A stretch of 53,446 nt of DNA, from positions 1-53,446 of the forward strand of contig DATJXA010000171.1 of assembly GCA_035500675.1 (NCBI GenBank), given 5' to 3'. The DNA is from JAGVPT01 sp035500675. GTDB taxonomy: Bacteria > Bacteroidota > Ignavibacteria > UBA10030 > UBA8401. A model generated the notes under the pieces. That model was not told where the DNA came from. It did no database searches and worked only from the letters and a program-made list of their open reading frames with translations. Positions 33,488 through 42,723 of the stretch are shown piece by piece; within the stretch, counting starts at the first letter, position 1; each line of letters begins with the position of its first letter. A program made the translations under genes and the position numbers.

Positions 33488-34308
33488 TGTATCCAAAGCT
33501 ATTTCAAATCGGTCCGTTTACGGTCTACAGTTACGGCCTGATGCTCGGCATCTCGTTCATTATCGCAAGCCTCCTGCTCACGAGCGAGCTCAAGCGAAAA
33601 AAACTGAACCCGGAAATTGGAAGCGCAGTGACCTTCCTTGCTCTGTTTGGAGGAGTCGCCGGTTCGAAAATTCTTTACCTCATCGAGAATTGGTCCTTCT
33701 TTGTCGCAGATCCATTCGGGATGGCGTTTTCTCCCGGAGGCCTTACCTGGTATGGCGGGTTCGCCCTCGCGACGTTGCTCATTTACATTTATGCGAAGAA
33801 AAAGAAATTACACTTCCTGACAATCGCCGATGCGACTGCCCCTGGTCTGCTCTGGGCGTACGGTATCGCGCGCATTGGCTGTCATCTTTCCGGCGACGGC
33901 GACTACGGGTTCCCGACAACGCTGCCGTGGGGAGCGGATTATTCCAAAGGAACGTATCCCCCCTCTCTCGCCTTCAGAGGCTTCCCCGAGGTGACATCGA
34001 AATTTCCTCACGGCATCGTCCCGGACACCACGCTGTGTCAGCCGACCCCAATCTATGAATTCATCATCTGCTCGATCATCTTCTATTTCCTGTGGAGAAA
34101 CAGAGCAAAGATCACCGGGACCGGAAGAATGTTCATGTGGTACCTTATCGCAGCCGGCTCGGAACGGCTTGCGATCGAGTTCATAAGGATCAATCCACGA
34201 TTATTGTTCGGGCTCTCTGAGGCGCAATTGATTTCCATTCCGCTTATCATTATGGGCATTATCGGTTTACGGTTGATCGATACGGGAGAAAAAAAGCCGG
34301 CGTCATGA
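33487..34308 (+). CDS. lgt: Prolipoprotein diacylglyceryl transferase
   Basis: 273 aa with about seven TM helices. The start FQIGPFTVYSYGLML, PGGLTWYGGF, YGIARIGCHLSGDGDYG and PTPIYEF are the landmarks. The signature is the Bacteroidota variant with RIGCHLSGDGD rather than the proteobacterial GRxGNFIN. It attaches diacylglycerol to the lipobox Cys of lipoproteins at the inner membrane. The window encodes at least two likely substrates. Confidence 0.94.
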   Translation: MYPKLFQIGPFTVYSYGLMLGISFIIASLLLTSELKRKKLNPEIGSAVTFLALFGGVAGSKILYLIENWSFFVADPFGMAFSPGGLTWYGGFALATLLIYIYAKKKKLHFLTIADATAPGLLWAYGIARIGCHLSGDGDYGFPTTLPWGADYSKGTYPPSLAFRGFPEVTSKFPHGIVPDTTLCQPTPIYEFIICSIIFYFLWRNRAKITGTGRMFMWYLIAAGSERLAIEFIRINPRLLFGLSEAQLISIPLIIMGIIGLRLIDTGEKKPAS

Positions 34309-34565
34309 GAACGGTTACGCTCGTGTCAAAAAAGGATTGCCATCTCTGCGAGGCCGCTAAAGAAGTGCTGCTGAAAGCCCGTGAACGAATGTTCTTTACG
34401 CTCGATGAACGAAAGCTCGAAATCGGCGACGCGGATTACGCAACATACAGCGAGCGGGTACCGGTGATCCTCATCAACGGAGAGTTCGCTTTTCAGTACC
34501 GCGTTTCGGAAAGGCAGTTGCTCGAACGGTTGAACGAGATTCACGAACCGGGAGCGGCTTCATGA
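34305..34565 (+). CDS. Glutaredoxin/thioredoxin-fold small protein (DUF836-like)
   Basis: 86 aa. The redox motif CHLC (C13-C16) follows VTLVSKKD, as in glutaredoxin-like DUF836 proteins. VPVILINGEFAFQYRV supplies the cis-Pro loop. It overlaps lgt by 4 bp at its start and the next gene by 4 bp at its end. It may reduce disulfides of a partner encoded in this operon, but the partner is unknown. Confidence 0.8.
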   Translation: MRTVTLVSKKDCHLCEAAKEVLLKARERMFFTLDERKLEIGDADYATYSERVPVILINGEFAFQYRVSERQLLERLNEIHEPGAAS

Positions 34566-34747
34566 AAATAATTGCCAAAACGTTTGAAGCGATAGGCATC
34601 GCATGTTTGATGATCGGCCTCATCGATGGCATGATGGGAAGTATGTGGCTGGAGCTATACCTTCTCATCATCGGCCTCGTCGTGTTCTTCGCCGGCTGGG
34701 GGATCGAAAAATCGCTTAAGAAGAAACAGACTCAGCAGGCGCCATGA
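34562..34747 (+). CDS. Small two-helix membrane protein
   Basis: 61 aa with TM helices at about 9-28 and 30-50 and a basic C-terminal tail. It overlaps the neighbouring genes by 4 bp on both sides, which supports that it is real despite its size. No known family. Confidence 0.65.
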   Translation: MKIIAKTFEAIGIACLMIGLIDGMMGSMWLELYLLIIGLVVFFAGWGIEKSLKKKQTQQAP

Positions 34748-35478
34748 ATATTATCGCCGGACGCAAGCCTGTCATCGAAGCCCTCAATGCCGGGACCCTC
34801 ATCGAGAAAATATATATCCTCCGTGGTACTCATGGTGAGCCGATCGATGCGATTCGCCGGCTTGCGCGACAACGAAATATCCTGTGCACCGACGCCGACC
34901 GTCACGTGTTCGACAAACTGAGCAGCGATGTTCATTCTCAGGGGGTCATCGCAATTACGGGCGTGAAGGAGTACACAGAGGTCGACGAAATCCTCTCCAT
35001 TGCTTCGTCGAGCGGCGAAAAACCATTTCTTCTGATCTTCGATGAGATCGAAGACCCGCACAATCTAGGAGCTCTCATCCGCACGGCGTTCTGCCTCGGC
35101 GTGCACGGGGGAATCCTCCCGAAACATAACGCCTCCCCTGTCAATGAAACCGTCGCAAAGACCTCAGCCGGAGCGAGCGCTCATTTTCCTGTCGCCAAAG
35201 TCACGAACATTGTCTCAGCAATCGAGGAACTCAAGAAAAGCGGAGTCTGGGTCGTCGGAGCGGATGCAAACGCTCAGAAGAGTTTCGCGGAGGTCGACTA
35301 TACGATGCCCATCGCAATCGTTGTCGGCAACGAAGGAAAAGGCATCCGCCGATTGGTAAAGGAAAAATGCGATTTCCTCGTTTCGATCCCGATGGCGCGA
35401 TCGTTTGATTCGTTGAACGTCTCCGTCGCGGGAGCTTTGATGATGTACGAAGTATACCGAAAACGGTCGAAGCGTTAA
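34744..35478 (+). CDS. rlmB: 23S rRNA 2'-O-ribose methyltransferase RlmB (SpoU family)
   Basis: 244 aa. An N-terminal substrate-binding domain precedes the SpoU knot domain with DEIEDPHNLGALIRTAFCLG (motif 1), VVGNEGKGIRRLV (motif 2) and IPMARSFDSLNVSVAGALMMYE (motif 3). It methylates the ribose of G2251 (E. coli numbering) in 23S rRNA; TrmH-like tRNA activity is the alternative. It is the last gene of the hisS operon. Confidence 0.92.
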   Translation: MNIIAGRKPVIEALNAGTLIEKIYILRGTHGEPIDAIRRLARQRNILCTDADRHVFDKLSSDVHSQGVIAITGVKEYTEVDEILSIASSSGEKPFLLIFDEIEDPHNLGALIRTAFCLGVHGGILPKHNASPVNETVAKTSAGASAHFPVAKVTNIVSAIEELKKSGVWVVGADANAQKSFAEVDYTMPIAIVVGNEGKGIRRLVKEKCDFLVSIPMARSFDSLNVSVAGALMMYEVYRKRSKR

Positions 35479-35851
35479 TATTTTAGTTAGCGATGAAACG
35501 CGGGAATAAACCGAACGCAGAGATTGTCTAACAAACAAGGCCCATTTATTCTCAGCCACAGCACACTTCCCCAAAAGCAAAGGAGCCGCAGAATAGCCCG
35601 TCTTGATACAGTAGGTTAACGTGAGTTGAATTTTTCAACGGGAATTTTAAAGATATTGCGTCTTTGTTTTGCCCTTTCTTTGTTTACCAAAACCTTTTCG
35701 ACACTATCTACGTACGGTAGTTGTTGTTAATGCCAAACGGAACAGGGTGCATTGTATCGCAACGCACTTCTTAAATTTTAAGCATCCGAGAAGAATGAAA
35801 AGAACAGACCGCCGTAAACGGGCTAAATCCGTGTTAGGAAAGTTCCGTACT
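35479..35851 (+). other. 373-bp intergenic region upstream of the TonB receptor
   Basis: I see no gene, tRNA or terminator here. It contains A/T-rich stretches with TTTG repeats (about 35660-35700) that may hold the promoter and CTACGTACGGTAG, a near palindrome at about 35707. A frame open from 35669 into the receptor gene would give a basic, non-signal N-terminus and is not taken as coding. Confidence 0.4.
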
Positions 35852-38188
35852 ATGGACAGTCGTTTCTTTTTTCCGTCTTCCATTACAGCATTGTTTCTGC
35901 TCAATATCATCTTCTCAACGCCTTCCGTGGCACAGCGGTCGTATTCATTCAGCGGAACGATCAGGGACGCCGCAACGGGCGAGATTCTCATCGGAGCTTC
36001 TGTCCTGGTCAAGGATTTGAAGACTGTCGGAGTATCGTCGAATGCCTACGGATTTTACTCCCTGACAATTCCCGAAGGGCGCCACGTTCTTTCGGTTCAA
36101 TTCATCGGATACCATGCATCGGTCGACACAATTTTCCTCGATAAAGAACTGACGTTAAATTTCAATCTGTCGCCCGAACTCGTCAAGATCAACGAAGTCG
36201 TCGTTACGGGAGAACGGTCCAATAAAAACGTTACGTCGACGGAGATGAGCTCAAACAACCTTGAGGTGCACGAGATCAGTACGATCCCGGTGCTTCTCGG
36301 CGAAAAGGATGTTTTGAAGACGATTCAATTGCTCCCAGGCATCGAAGGGGCCGGAGAAGGAAGCACCGGTTTTTACGCTCGCGGGGGCGGAATCGACCAG
36401 AACCTCATTATGCTGGATGAAGCGACGGTCTACAATTCTTCGCATCTCCTCGGCTTCCTGTCGGTGTTTAACTCCGACGCGGTCAAAGACGTCAAGGTGA
36501 TGACGGGGGGAATTCCGGCCGAGTACGGAGGGCGTCTTTCATCTGTGGTCGACATCCGGACAAACGACGGGAACATGAAAGAATACGACGGGTCGGGAGG
36601 CATCGGCCTTCTTGCATCACGACTGACCGTCGGAGGCCCGATCGTAAAAGACGAGGGCTCCTTCGATATTTCTGCGCGGCGGACATATGCGGACTTGTTT
36701 TTGCGTCTCTCAAGCGACACGACGATCAACAGAGCCAGCCTGTATTTCTACGACCTCAACGCAAAAGCCAACTACACGCTCGGAATGCAGGACCGCGTGT
36801 ACATTTCAGGGTATTTCGGTAGGGACAATTTCGCGTATCCGAACCTCTTCGGGTTCAACTGGGGGAACGAAACGGCGACACTGCGGTGGAATCACATCTT
36901 CGCGGAACATCTCTTCTCGAATACATCGCTCATCTACAGCAACTATGAATACAGCAACAACGTGACTTCGGGAACGAGTCAATTCACGATCACGTCGGGG
37001 ATCCAGGATGCAAACTTCAAGACTGACTTTCAATATTTCGTTGATGCGCAGAGCAACGTGAAGTTCGGTATCAACTCGATCTATCATACCTTCCTGCCCG
37101 GGACCGTCACTGCAACGGCGGGAAGTACGTTCAACGGCATCACGATTCCAGACCGGTATGCATTGGAGAATGCTGCGTATGTCGCTCATGAAATCGAAGT
37201 TCTCACAGGGTTCAAGCTCGACTACGGCCTGCGGTTTTCCTGGTTCAGCCTCTACGGTCCTGGCCAGGTGAAAACGTACGATGAGAACGGAGATGTCCTC
37301 ACGACAACTTCTTACGGTACGGGCCAGGTCATCAAAACCTACACGGGACTCGAGCCACGTATCTCGGCAAATTATCTTCTTGACGAAACAAGCTCGGTGA
37401 AGGCATCGTACACGCGCACGTCGCAGTACCTGCATCTTCTCTCGAACTCGGTGACCTCAAACCCAAGCGATCTGTGGGTACCGAGCAGCAACAACGTGAA
37501 ACCGCAGTACGCCGACCAGGTCGCCGTCGGGTATTTCAGAAATTTTAACGACAACGCGTTAGAGGCCTCGCTCGAACTCTACTATAAGAACATGCAGAAC
37601 GTGATCGACTACAAAAACGGCGCGGACCTTCAGTTCAACCCGGACGTCGAGGCGCTCCTCAGTTACGGCCGTGGATGGAGTTACGGAGCCGAATTTCTTT
37701 TGCGGAAAAAATACGGGCCGCTGACGGGCTGGATCGGATACACGTTGTCACGGACGGAAGAACAGTTCGCGGACATCAACAATGGAGCGCCCTTCCCCGC
37801 TCGACAGGACCGGACGCATGACATCTCTATTGTTGCGATCTACCAGTACAGTCCCAAGTGGACATTTTCGGCAACATGGGTCTATAATACAGGCAACGCG
37901 GTCACATTTCCGAGCGGCAACTACATCCTCGAAGACGTACGGCTCGTCCCCTATTACACTGAACGGAACGGCTACCGAATGCCCGCGTATCATCGCCTCG
38001 ACCTTTCGGCGACATGGACCCTCGGCCCAAAATCGAATTTAGATTTCTCGGTCTACAATGCCTACAACCGGATGAACCCTTATGCAATTTACTTCCGAAG
38101 GGATCCTAACGATCCGAATCAAACGCAGGCGGTGCAAACGACGTTCTTCCCGATCATTCCTTCGGTGACGTACAATTTCACTTTTTGA
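35852..38188 (+). CDS. TonB-dependent receptor with carboxypeptidase-like N-terminal domain
   Basis: 778 aa from the ATG at 35852, which has AGGAAAG 9 nt upstream and starts a signal peptide (MDSRFFFPSSITALFLLNII, cut near SVAQ). A carboxypeptidase-regulatory-like beta-sandwich follows (about 31-115: FSGTIRDAATGEILIGASV). Next is the plug domain with INEVVVTG, GVRGGGIDQN-like sequence and GGIPAEYGGRLSSVVDIR, then a beta barrel ending in an aromatic residue (YNFTF). It imports an unknown substrate across the outer membrane. The plug includes IPVLLGEKDVLKTIQLLPGI, the short-plug type found with DUF4249. Confidence 0.94.
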   Translation: MDSRFFFPSSITALFLLNIIFSTPSVAQRSYSFSGTIRDAATGEILIGASVLVKDLKTVGVSSNAYGFYSLTIPEGRHVLSVQFIGYHASVDTIFLDKELTLNFNLSPELVKINEVVVTGERSNKNVTSTEMSSNNLEVHEISTIPVLLGEKDVLKTIQLLPGIEGAGEGSTGFYARGGGIDQNLIMLDEATVYNSSHLLGFLSVFNSDAVKDVKVMTGGIPAEYGGRLSSVVDIRTNDGNMKEYDGSGGIGLLASRLTVGGPIVKDEGSFDISARRTYADLFLRLSSDTTINRASLYFYDLNAKANYTLGMQDRVYISGYFGRDNFAYPNLFGFNWGNETATLRWNHIFAEHLFSNTSLIYSNYEYSNNVTSGTSQFTITSGIQDANFKTDFQYFVDAQSNVKFGINSIYHTFLPGTVTATAGSTFNGITIPDRYALENAAYVAHEIEVLTGFKLDYGLRFSWFSLYGPGQVKTYDENGDVLTTTSYGTGQVIKTYTGLEPRISANYLLDETSSVKASYTRTSQYLHLLSNSVTSNPSDLWVPSSNNVKPQYADQVAVGYFRNFNDNALEASLELYYKNMQNVIDYKNGADLQFNPDVEALLSYGRGWSYGAEFLLRKKYGPLTGWIGYTLSRTEEQFADINNGAPFPARQDRTHDISIVAIYQYSPKWTFSATWVYNTGNAVTFPSGNYILEDVRLVPYYTERNGYRMPAYHRLDLSATWTLGPKSNLDFSVYNAYNRMNPYAIYFRRDPNDPNQTQAVQTTFFPIIPSVTYNFTF

Positions 38189-38206
38189 TCTATCTTGAGG
38201 TCTGCC

Positions 38207-39046
38207 GTGAAACATCTTTCAGTTCTAACTTTCCGTCGAGCAGCAATTTGCGGAGCGCTCTTCGCTCTATTTTTCTTTGATGGTTGCCAGCAAGTCGTCT
38301 CGATCGATCTCAATAAAGCCAACCCGCACACCGTAATAGAGGCGAACGTCAACGATCAACCCGGACCGTACATAGTGAAGTTGTCGAAAACCGGGAATTA
38401 TTTCGAGCCGGCGCTTGTCTTTCCAACGATCTCCAACGCTCTCGTTGTTCTGACAGACAATTTCGGTCAGTCTGATACGTTAAAGGAAACGGTTCCCGGA
38501 ACATATCAATCGTCGCGGCTGCAAGGCCTGCCCGACAGAACATATTCGCTCGAAGTCGAGGCTGAGGGCCAATCCTACTCCGCTTCATCCTCCATGCCGA
38601 CAAAGGTATTCATTGATACCATTTACGCATTGTCACGGCCGGCGGATCGTGGAGAACCGGGGTACGATATTTATGTGACCTTTAAAGACCCTCCCGAAGA
38701 GGGGAACTACTATCGTATCAATGCAAGTTCAAGCGCGCCCATTTCCGCAGATTCGATCGACGGAAAACGTTATCGTCTCTATACCGATAAACTGACGAAC
38801 GGGAACGAAATGCAGGAGCGGATCAGAGCGGGGAGAAATGTTTCGGCGGGAGATACGATAACCATAGAACTTCTTTCCATCGACAAAGCATCGTACGATT
38901 ACTTCAACACGCTCGCGGACATCCTCTCATCCGACCAGGCGGCAACATCCCTCGCCCCTGCAAACCCCAACAGTAACATCAGCAGCGGCTCGCTCGGCTA
39001 TTTTGCTGCATACACAGTCGACACACGCAAGATCGTTCTGAAATAG
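38207..39046 (+). CDS. DUF4249 lipoprotein, partner of the TonB receptor
   Basis: 279 aa from a GTG at 38207 with GAGG 6 nt upstream; a TTG at 38195 is the alternative. The lipobox is FDGC, so the mature protein starts QQVVSIDL, which fits DUF4249. The body is beta-rich: VIEANVNDQPGPYIVKLSKTGNYFEP and TYSLEVEAEGQSYSASS. It follows the receptor by 18 bp and is likely its surface lipoprotein partner. The substrate is unknown. Confidence 0.85.
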   Translation: MKHLSVLTFRRAAICGALFALFFFDGCQQVVSIDLNKANPHTVIEANVNDQPGPYIVKLSKTGNYFEPALVFPTISNALVVLTDNFGQSDTLKETVPGTYQSSRLQGLPDRTYSLEVEAEGQSYSASSSMPTKVFIDTIYALSRPADRGEPGYDIYVTFKDPPEEGNYYRINASSSAPISADSIDGKRYRLYTDKLTNGNEMQERIRAGRNVSAGDTITIELLSIDKASYDYFNTLADILSSDQAATSLAPANPNSNISSGSLGYFAAYTVDTRKIVLK

Positions 39047-39230
39047 AAACATGTGAGTTTTTCCGTATCTATCATTCGGCTCAATACGGGAACTGCTCGA
39101 CCTTTGATTGCGTTACCCAAGTAGCAAACAGCCGGCATGAGTTGAAGAACATCACGAAACATCGCGGCTTTTTTTATACCTTGATCTCGATCTTAACCTC
39201 AATCTATTATTTCACTTTATAGGAGCGATC

Positions 39231-39878
39231 ATGAATATTGGTGTCCTCGGAACGGGAATGGTCGGAAACGCGATAGGCACAAAATTAGTGAAGCTCGGCC
39301 ACAGCGTCAAAATGGGGTCGAGATCCGCGAGTAACGATAAAGCCGCCGCATGGGTAAAAGCAAACGGTGGCAACGCCTCTCAAGGAACGTTCGCCGACGC
39401 GGCAGCCTTCGGCGAGATTCTTTTCAATTGCACCTCAGGGATGGCTTCCCTCGCTGCATTAAAATTGGCCGGTGCAGCCAATCTGAACGGAAAAATTCTG
39501 GCCGATATTTCCAACCCTCTCGACTTTTCCAAAGGGATGCCCCCTTCGCTTTCCGTCTGCAACACCGATTCCTTGGGGGAACAGATCCAGCGGGAATTTC
39601 CGCAGGTCAAAGTGGTGAAGACACTCAATACGACGAACTGTAACATCATGGTGAACCCTGCGTTGATTGCCGGAGACCACGATATGTTCATGTGCGGAAA
39701 CGACGCCGGGGCAAAATCGAAAGTGTCGGAGATTTTAGAAAGTTGGTTCGGATGGAAAACGGTGATCGACCTTGGCGATATCACCGGCGCAAGGGGAATG
39801 GAAATGATCCTGCCGATGTGGGTTCGGCTGATGGTAACATTCCAACATCCGAATTTCAACTTTAGGATCGTCCGCTAA
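39231..39878 (+). CDS. NADP/F420 oxidoreductase-like Rossmann protein
   Basis: 215 aa. The start MNIGVLGTGMVGNAIGTKL is a Rossmann GxGxxG motif, with SRS after strand 2 that favours NADP(H). ADISNPLDFSKGMPP and VKTLNTTNCNIMVNP are typical of the F420-dependent NADP reductase family that in bacteria often acts without F420. The ATG has AGGAG 7 nt upstream. The substrate is unknown. Confidence 0.85.
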   Translation: MNIGVLGTGMVGNAIGTKLVKLGHSVKMGSRSASNDKAAAWVKANGGNASQGTFADAAAFGEILFNCTSGMASLAALKLAGAANLNGKILADISNPLDFSKGMPPSLSVCNTDSLGEQIQREFPQVKVVKTLNTTNCNIMVNPALIAGDHDMFMCGNDAGAKSKVSEILESWFGWKTVIDLGDITGARGMEMILPMWVRLMVTFQHPNFNFRIVR

Positions 39879-39886
39879 CAGGCGTT

Positions 39887-39934
39887 GAGGGCTCGGAGTC
39901 TCGCCGTCGGAACAAAGAGCCCTCGATTTTTATT
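39887..39934 (+). terminator. Terminator after the Rossmann protein
   Basis: Stem GAGGGCTC / GAGCCCTC (39887-39894 and 39917-39924) with a 22-nt loop and then GATTTTTATTT on the plus strand. It ends in the convergent neighbour's coding end. Confidence 0.75.
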
Positions 39935-40667
39935 TCTTCTTCCCCCACAGCACATCGGAAGGCAACACCTCTTCTCCTTCGAGAAGGCGGATGCCGAATT
40001 CCTGACCGAGACGATTCGCATATTTATCTCTCTCATCGTAATCTCCCCCGACGACAAAGCGGGGTTCTCCCCACTCTACAAAATTCCCTACAGCCCCCGC
40101 AATTATCTTTGAATTAAAAATATACGTGAGATATGCGGAGCCGAAGAAATGCTGCATTTTATCCCGGTCTTGTCTTTTTCTTCCTGCGCTGTCGGGGAGG
40201 ATCCGGCGAGGCAAATGAGTGTACCGCCTGTTGAACGTCGACCGCGGTTCAAGCGTTAAGGGAAGATTGAGCGTGCCGAGGAGAGGGATCTCAAGCCCGA
40301 GCCTGAAATGATCGAACGTTGCAAGGGTCGCGATCAATAACGCATGGCTCATTGTCCCGTCGGCAATTTCGTATGCCGTCGCAAAGATCGCGTCGACCGC
40401 CATCGTATCCCCGCAGGCCATCCGTAATCGTTGAAAGCGCGGGTCGCGGATATAGCGTTGAAGCAAACTCTCATCCTTCAGCAACGGCGGAAGGAAATCC
40501 GAAAGATGAAACCGGGAAGAATCATCGGGATCGTACGTCCAATGACACAGCGAGTCATTCGCGGCGACTTCATCCGTCGAATGTTCAGCTTCCGTCTGGG
40601 CAAACAGGCGAGACTCGATCAAAAAAAGAGTTGCAATGAAGATGCTCCAGCGGGCAACGCGGCGCAT
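39930..40667 (-). CDS. Exported hypothetical protein, possibly DUF2279/YfiM-like
   Basis: 245 aa. Signal peptide RWSIFIATLFLIESRLFAQ. The C-terminal half has RDKMQHFFGSAYLTYIF, GNFVEWGEP and GGDYDERDKYANRLGQEFG: a His, Glu and Asp pattern in and between hydrophobic helices like that of the YfiM/DUF2279 family. An envelope role is likely; the reaction, if any, is unknown. It is convergent with the upstream plus-strand gene. Confidence 0.6.
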   Translation of the reverse strand: MRRVARWSIFIATLFLIESRLFAQTEAEHSTDEVAANDSLCHWTYDPDDSSRFHLSDFLPPLLKDESLLQRYIRDPRFQRLRMACGDTMAVDAIFATAYEIADGTMSHALLIATLATFDHFRLGLEIPLLGTLNLPLTLEPRSTFNRRYTHLPRRILPDSAGRKRQDRDKMQHFFGSAYLTYIFNSKIIAGAVGNFVEWGEPRFVVGGDYDERDKYANRLGQEFGIRLLEGEEVLPSDVLWGKKK

Positions 40668-40710
40668 AAGGACCGAAACGTAATAATACGAGCGTTGAAA
40701 GAAAGGAAAA

Positions 40711-41682
40711 TTATTGCGGTGTGACGTTCTTGCGTGACCCCCCGAAGGCGTCAGTCAATTCTTTTGCAACCTGGTATGGAGTCCGCTGAAATTTCATCAC
40801 CGCGTCAAGCTCATCCGACAGCCTGCGTTTTCTGCTTTCGTCCCAAAATTCTATCTTTAACCGATCCTCCACCATCTCTTCGATCCTCTGCCTCATCCGT
40901 TCTCCCCTTCGACGCAGCAACCCTCCCTGCTTTTCCATGTGCATTTGATGGCGTGCCACCGCTTCGCCGATCTCCGCAACGCCCTTCCCTTCGCTCGCCA
41001 CACTTTTCAACACGGGGGGGAGCCAACTGGTTTCGTCGTGGGCGCGAAAGCCGAGAACCATGAGGAGTGATTGAACCGCCTGGTCAGCCCCGGGCCTGTC
41101 GGCTTTGTTGAGGATGAAGACGTCGGCAATTTCCATCAGGCCGGCTTTCATCGCTTGAATTCCGTCGCCCGATTCCGGCACGAGAACGACCAACGTTGTA
41201 TCTGCCGCTCCCGCGATGTCGAGTTCCGACTGTCCGACGCCGACCGTCTCGAGTAAAATCCGGTCCGCGCCGCCGGCGTCGAGTATATCGGCGGCTTCGC
41301 GGGTCTTCCGGCTTAATCCGCCCAGACTTCCCCGCGATGCCATACTGCGGATGAAAATTCCGTCATCAAGTTCGATCTCGGACATCCGCACACGGTCGCC
41401 TAACATCGCTCCGCCCGTGAAAGGGCTTGTCGGATCGACCGCGATGATACCGATCTTCAACCCCTGTTTTCGATACCACTGAGCGAGCTTGCTCGTTATC
41501 GTACTTTTACCCGCACCGGGAGGGCCCGTGATCCCGATCCGGTACGCCTTACCGGTGTGACGAAAGAGTCCCGAAAGAATCTCTTCCGCTCCCGGGCTCC
41601 CGTTCTCCACAAGAGAAATTGCCCGGGCGATTGCCCTCCGGTCTCCTTTCACTACCATCTCTATGAGGTGATCCGATTCCAT
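40711..41682 (-). CDS. meaB: MeaB/ArgK-type GTPase, methylmalonyl-CoA mutase chaperone
   Basis: 323 aa. G1 is GPPGAGKST (about 55-63). IAVDPTSPFTGGAMLGDRVRM, SLGGLSRKTREA, ETVGVGQSELDIAGAADTTLVV and NKADRPGADQ are diagnostic. It protects or reactivates adenosylcobalamin-dependent methylmalonyl-CoA mutase. The mutase genes are not in the window. Confidence 0.95.
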   Translation of the reverse strand: MESDHLIEMVVKGDRRAIARAISLVENGSPGAEEILSGLFRHTGKAYRIGITGPPGAGKSTITSKLAQWYRKQGLKIGIIAVDPTSPFTGGAMLGDRVRMSEIELDDGIFIRSMASRGSLGGLSRKTREAADILDAGGADRILLETVGVGQSELDIAGAADTTLVVLVPESGDGIQAMKAGLMEIADVFILNKADRPGADQAVQSLLMVLGFRAHDETSWLPPVLKSVASEGKGVAEIGEAVARHQMHMEKQGGLLRRRGERMRQRIEEMVEDRLKIEFWDESRKRRLSDELDAVMKFQRTPYQVAKELTDAFGGSRKNVTPQ

Positions 41683-41715
41683 TACGTCTCTCAGTCCCTT
41701 GAAGCGGGATGCAAA

Positions 41716-42645
41716 TCATTTCTTGTTCGACGCTGCCCGGAAAAACTCGACAGTCCGTTCGAGTCCTTCCTGAAGCGTCACCTTCGGCTCCCAACCAAGA
41801 AGCTTTTTCGCCTTGGTGTTGTCGATAACGCTGCGAAGCTGCTCGCCCATTTTTGCCGGTCCATGAGTCTCGGGGCACGACGACCCCGTCGAACTTTTGA
41901 GGATGCGGAAAAGCGTGTTCACGTCGTTCTCGATCCCCGTCCCGATATTAAAAATATCCGAAGACCGATGCGATAACGCGAGAACGTTGGCGCGGACGAC
42001 ATCGCTAACGAAAGTATAATCCCGCGTTTGCTTCCCATCGCCGTTGATCACAGGATGTTCTCCCTTCAGCATTTTGTCGGCAAAGATCGCCACGACGCCG
42101 GCTTCCCCGTGCGGATTTTGCCGCGGCCCGTAAATGTTCGCGTAGCGCAGAATGACGTGCTGGATCCCATAAATGGCCTGATAATAGAAAAGATATTTTT
42201 CCGTGGCTAATTTTGTGATCCCATACGGAGAAAGCGGACGGAGAGGATGCTTTTCATCGGCGGGAAAATAGTCTTGCTCCCCGTAGATCGCGCCCCCCGT
42301 CGAGGAAAAGATTATTTTCTTCACGTTGTATTTCTTTCCAAGCTCGAGCAGGTTCAGCATGCCGATGATGTTGATGGATGCGTCGAACTGAGGGTCGGCA
42401 ACCGATTTCCTGACGTCCATTTGAGCCGCGTGATGGTTGATGACATCGAATGTCGTCCCGTGAAACACAGATTCGAGCTTCGCATCCTGAATATTAATTT
42501 TATGGAACTGCGCCCGAGGGTTGATGTTTTCAACGCGGCCGGTCGAAAGATCGTCGACGATGACGACCCGATGATCTTCCTGGATATATGCATCGGCAAT
42601 ATTAGAACCGATGAATCCTGCGCCGCCGGTGAGTAAGATGTTCAT
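41716..42645 (-). CDS. NAD-dependent nucleotide-sugar epimerase (UDP-glucose 4-epimerase-like)
   Basis: 309 aa. GGAGFIGSNIADAY (7-20), DLSTG, the catalytic Ser-Ser-Thr region (FSSTGGAIYGE), YGITKLATEKYL (Tyr-x-x-x-Lys) and the C-terminal LGWEPKVTLQEGLERTVEFF are typical of the extended SDR epimerases. The exact sugar (UDP-glucose, UDP-GlcNAc or UDP-glucuronate) cannot be told. It lies beside meaB and purD. Confidence 0.88.
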   Translation of the reverse strand: MNILLTGGAGFIGSNIADAYIQEDHRVVIVDDLSTGRVENINPRAQFHKINIQDAKLESVFHGTTFDVINHHAAQMDVRKSVADPQFDASINIIGMLNLLELGKKYNVKKIIFSSTGGAIYGEQDYFPADEKHPLRPLSPYGITKLATEKYLFYYQAIYGIQHVILRYANIYGPRQNPHGEAGVVAIFADKMLKGEHPVINGDGKQTRDYTFVSDVVRANVLALSHRSSDIFNIGTGIENDVNTLFRILKSSTGSSCPETHGPAKMGEQLRSVIDNTKAKKLLGWEPKVTLQEGLERTVEFFRAASNKK

Positions 42646-42723
42646 AGTTCTTCGTTTGAGGTTCTACGTTAGTTGTACGCCAAGATTGTACCGTTTGTGC
42701 AAACTGCGATCTATTTTACTGTT

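Noticed and set aside
39047..39230. CCGTAT/ATACGG stem after the DUF4249 gene as a terminator
   Set aside because: The loop is long (about 15 nt) and no T run follows, so the support is weak.
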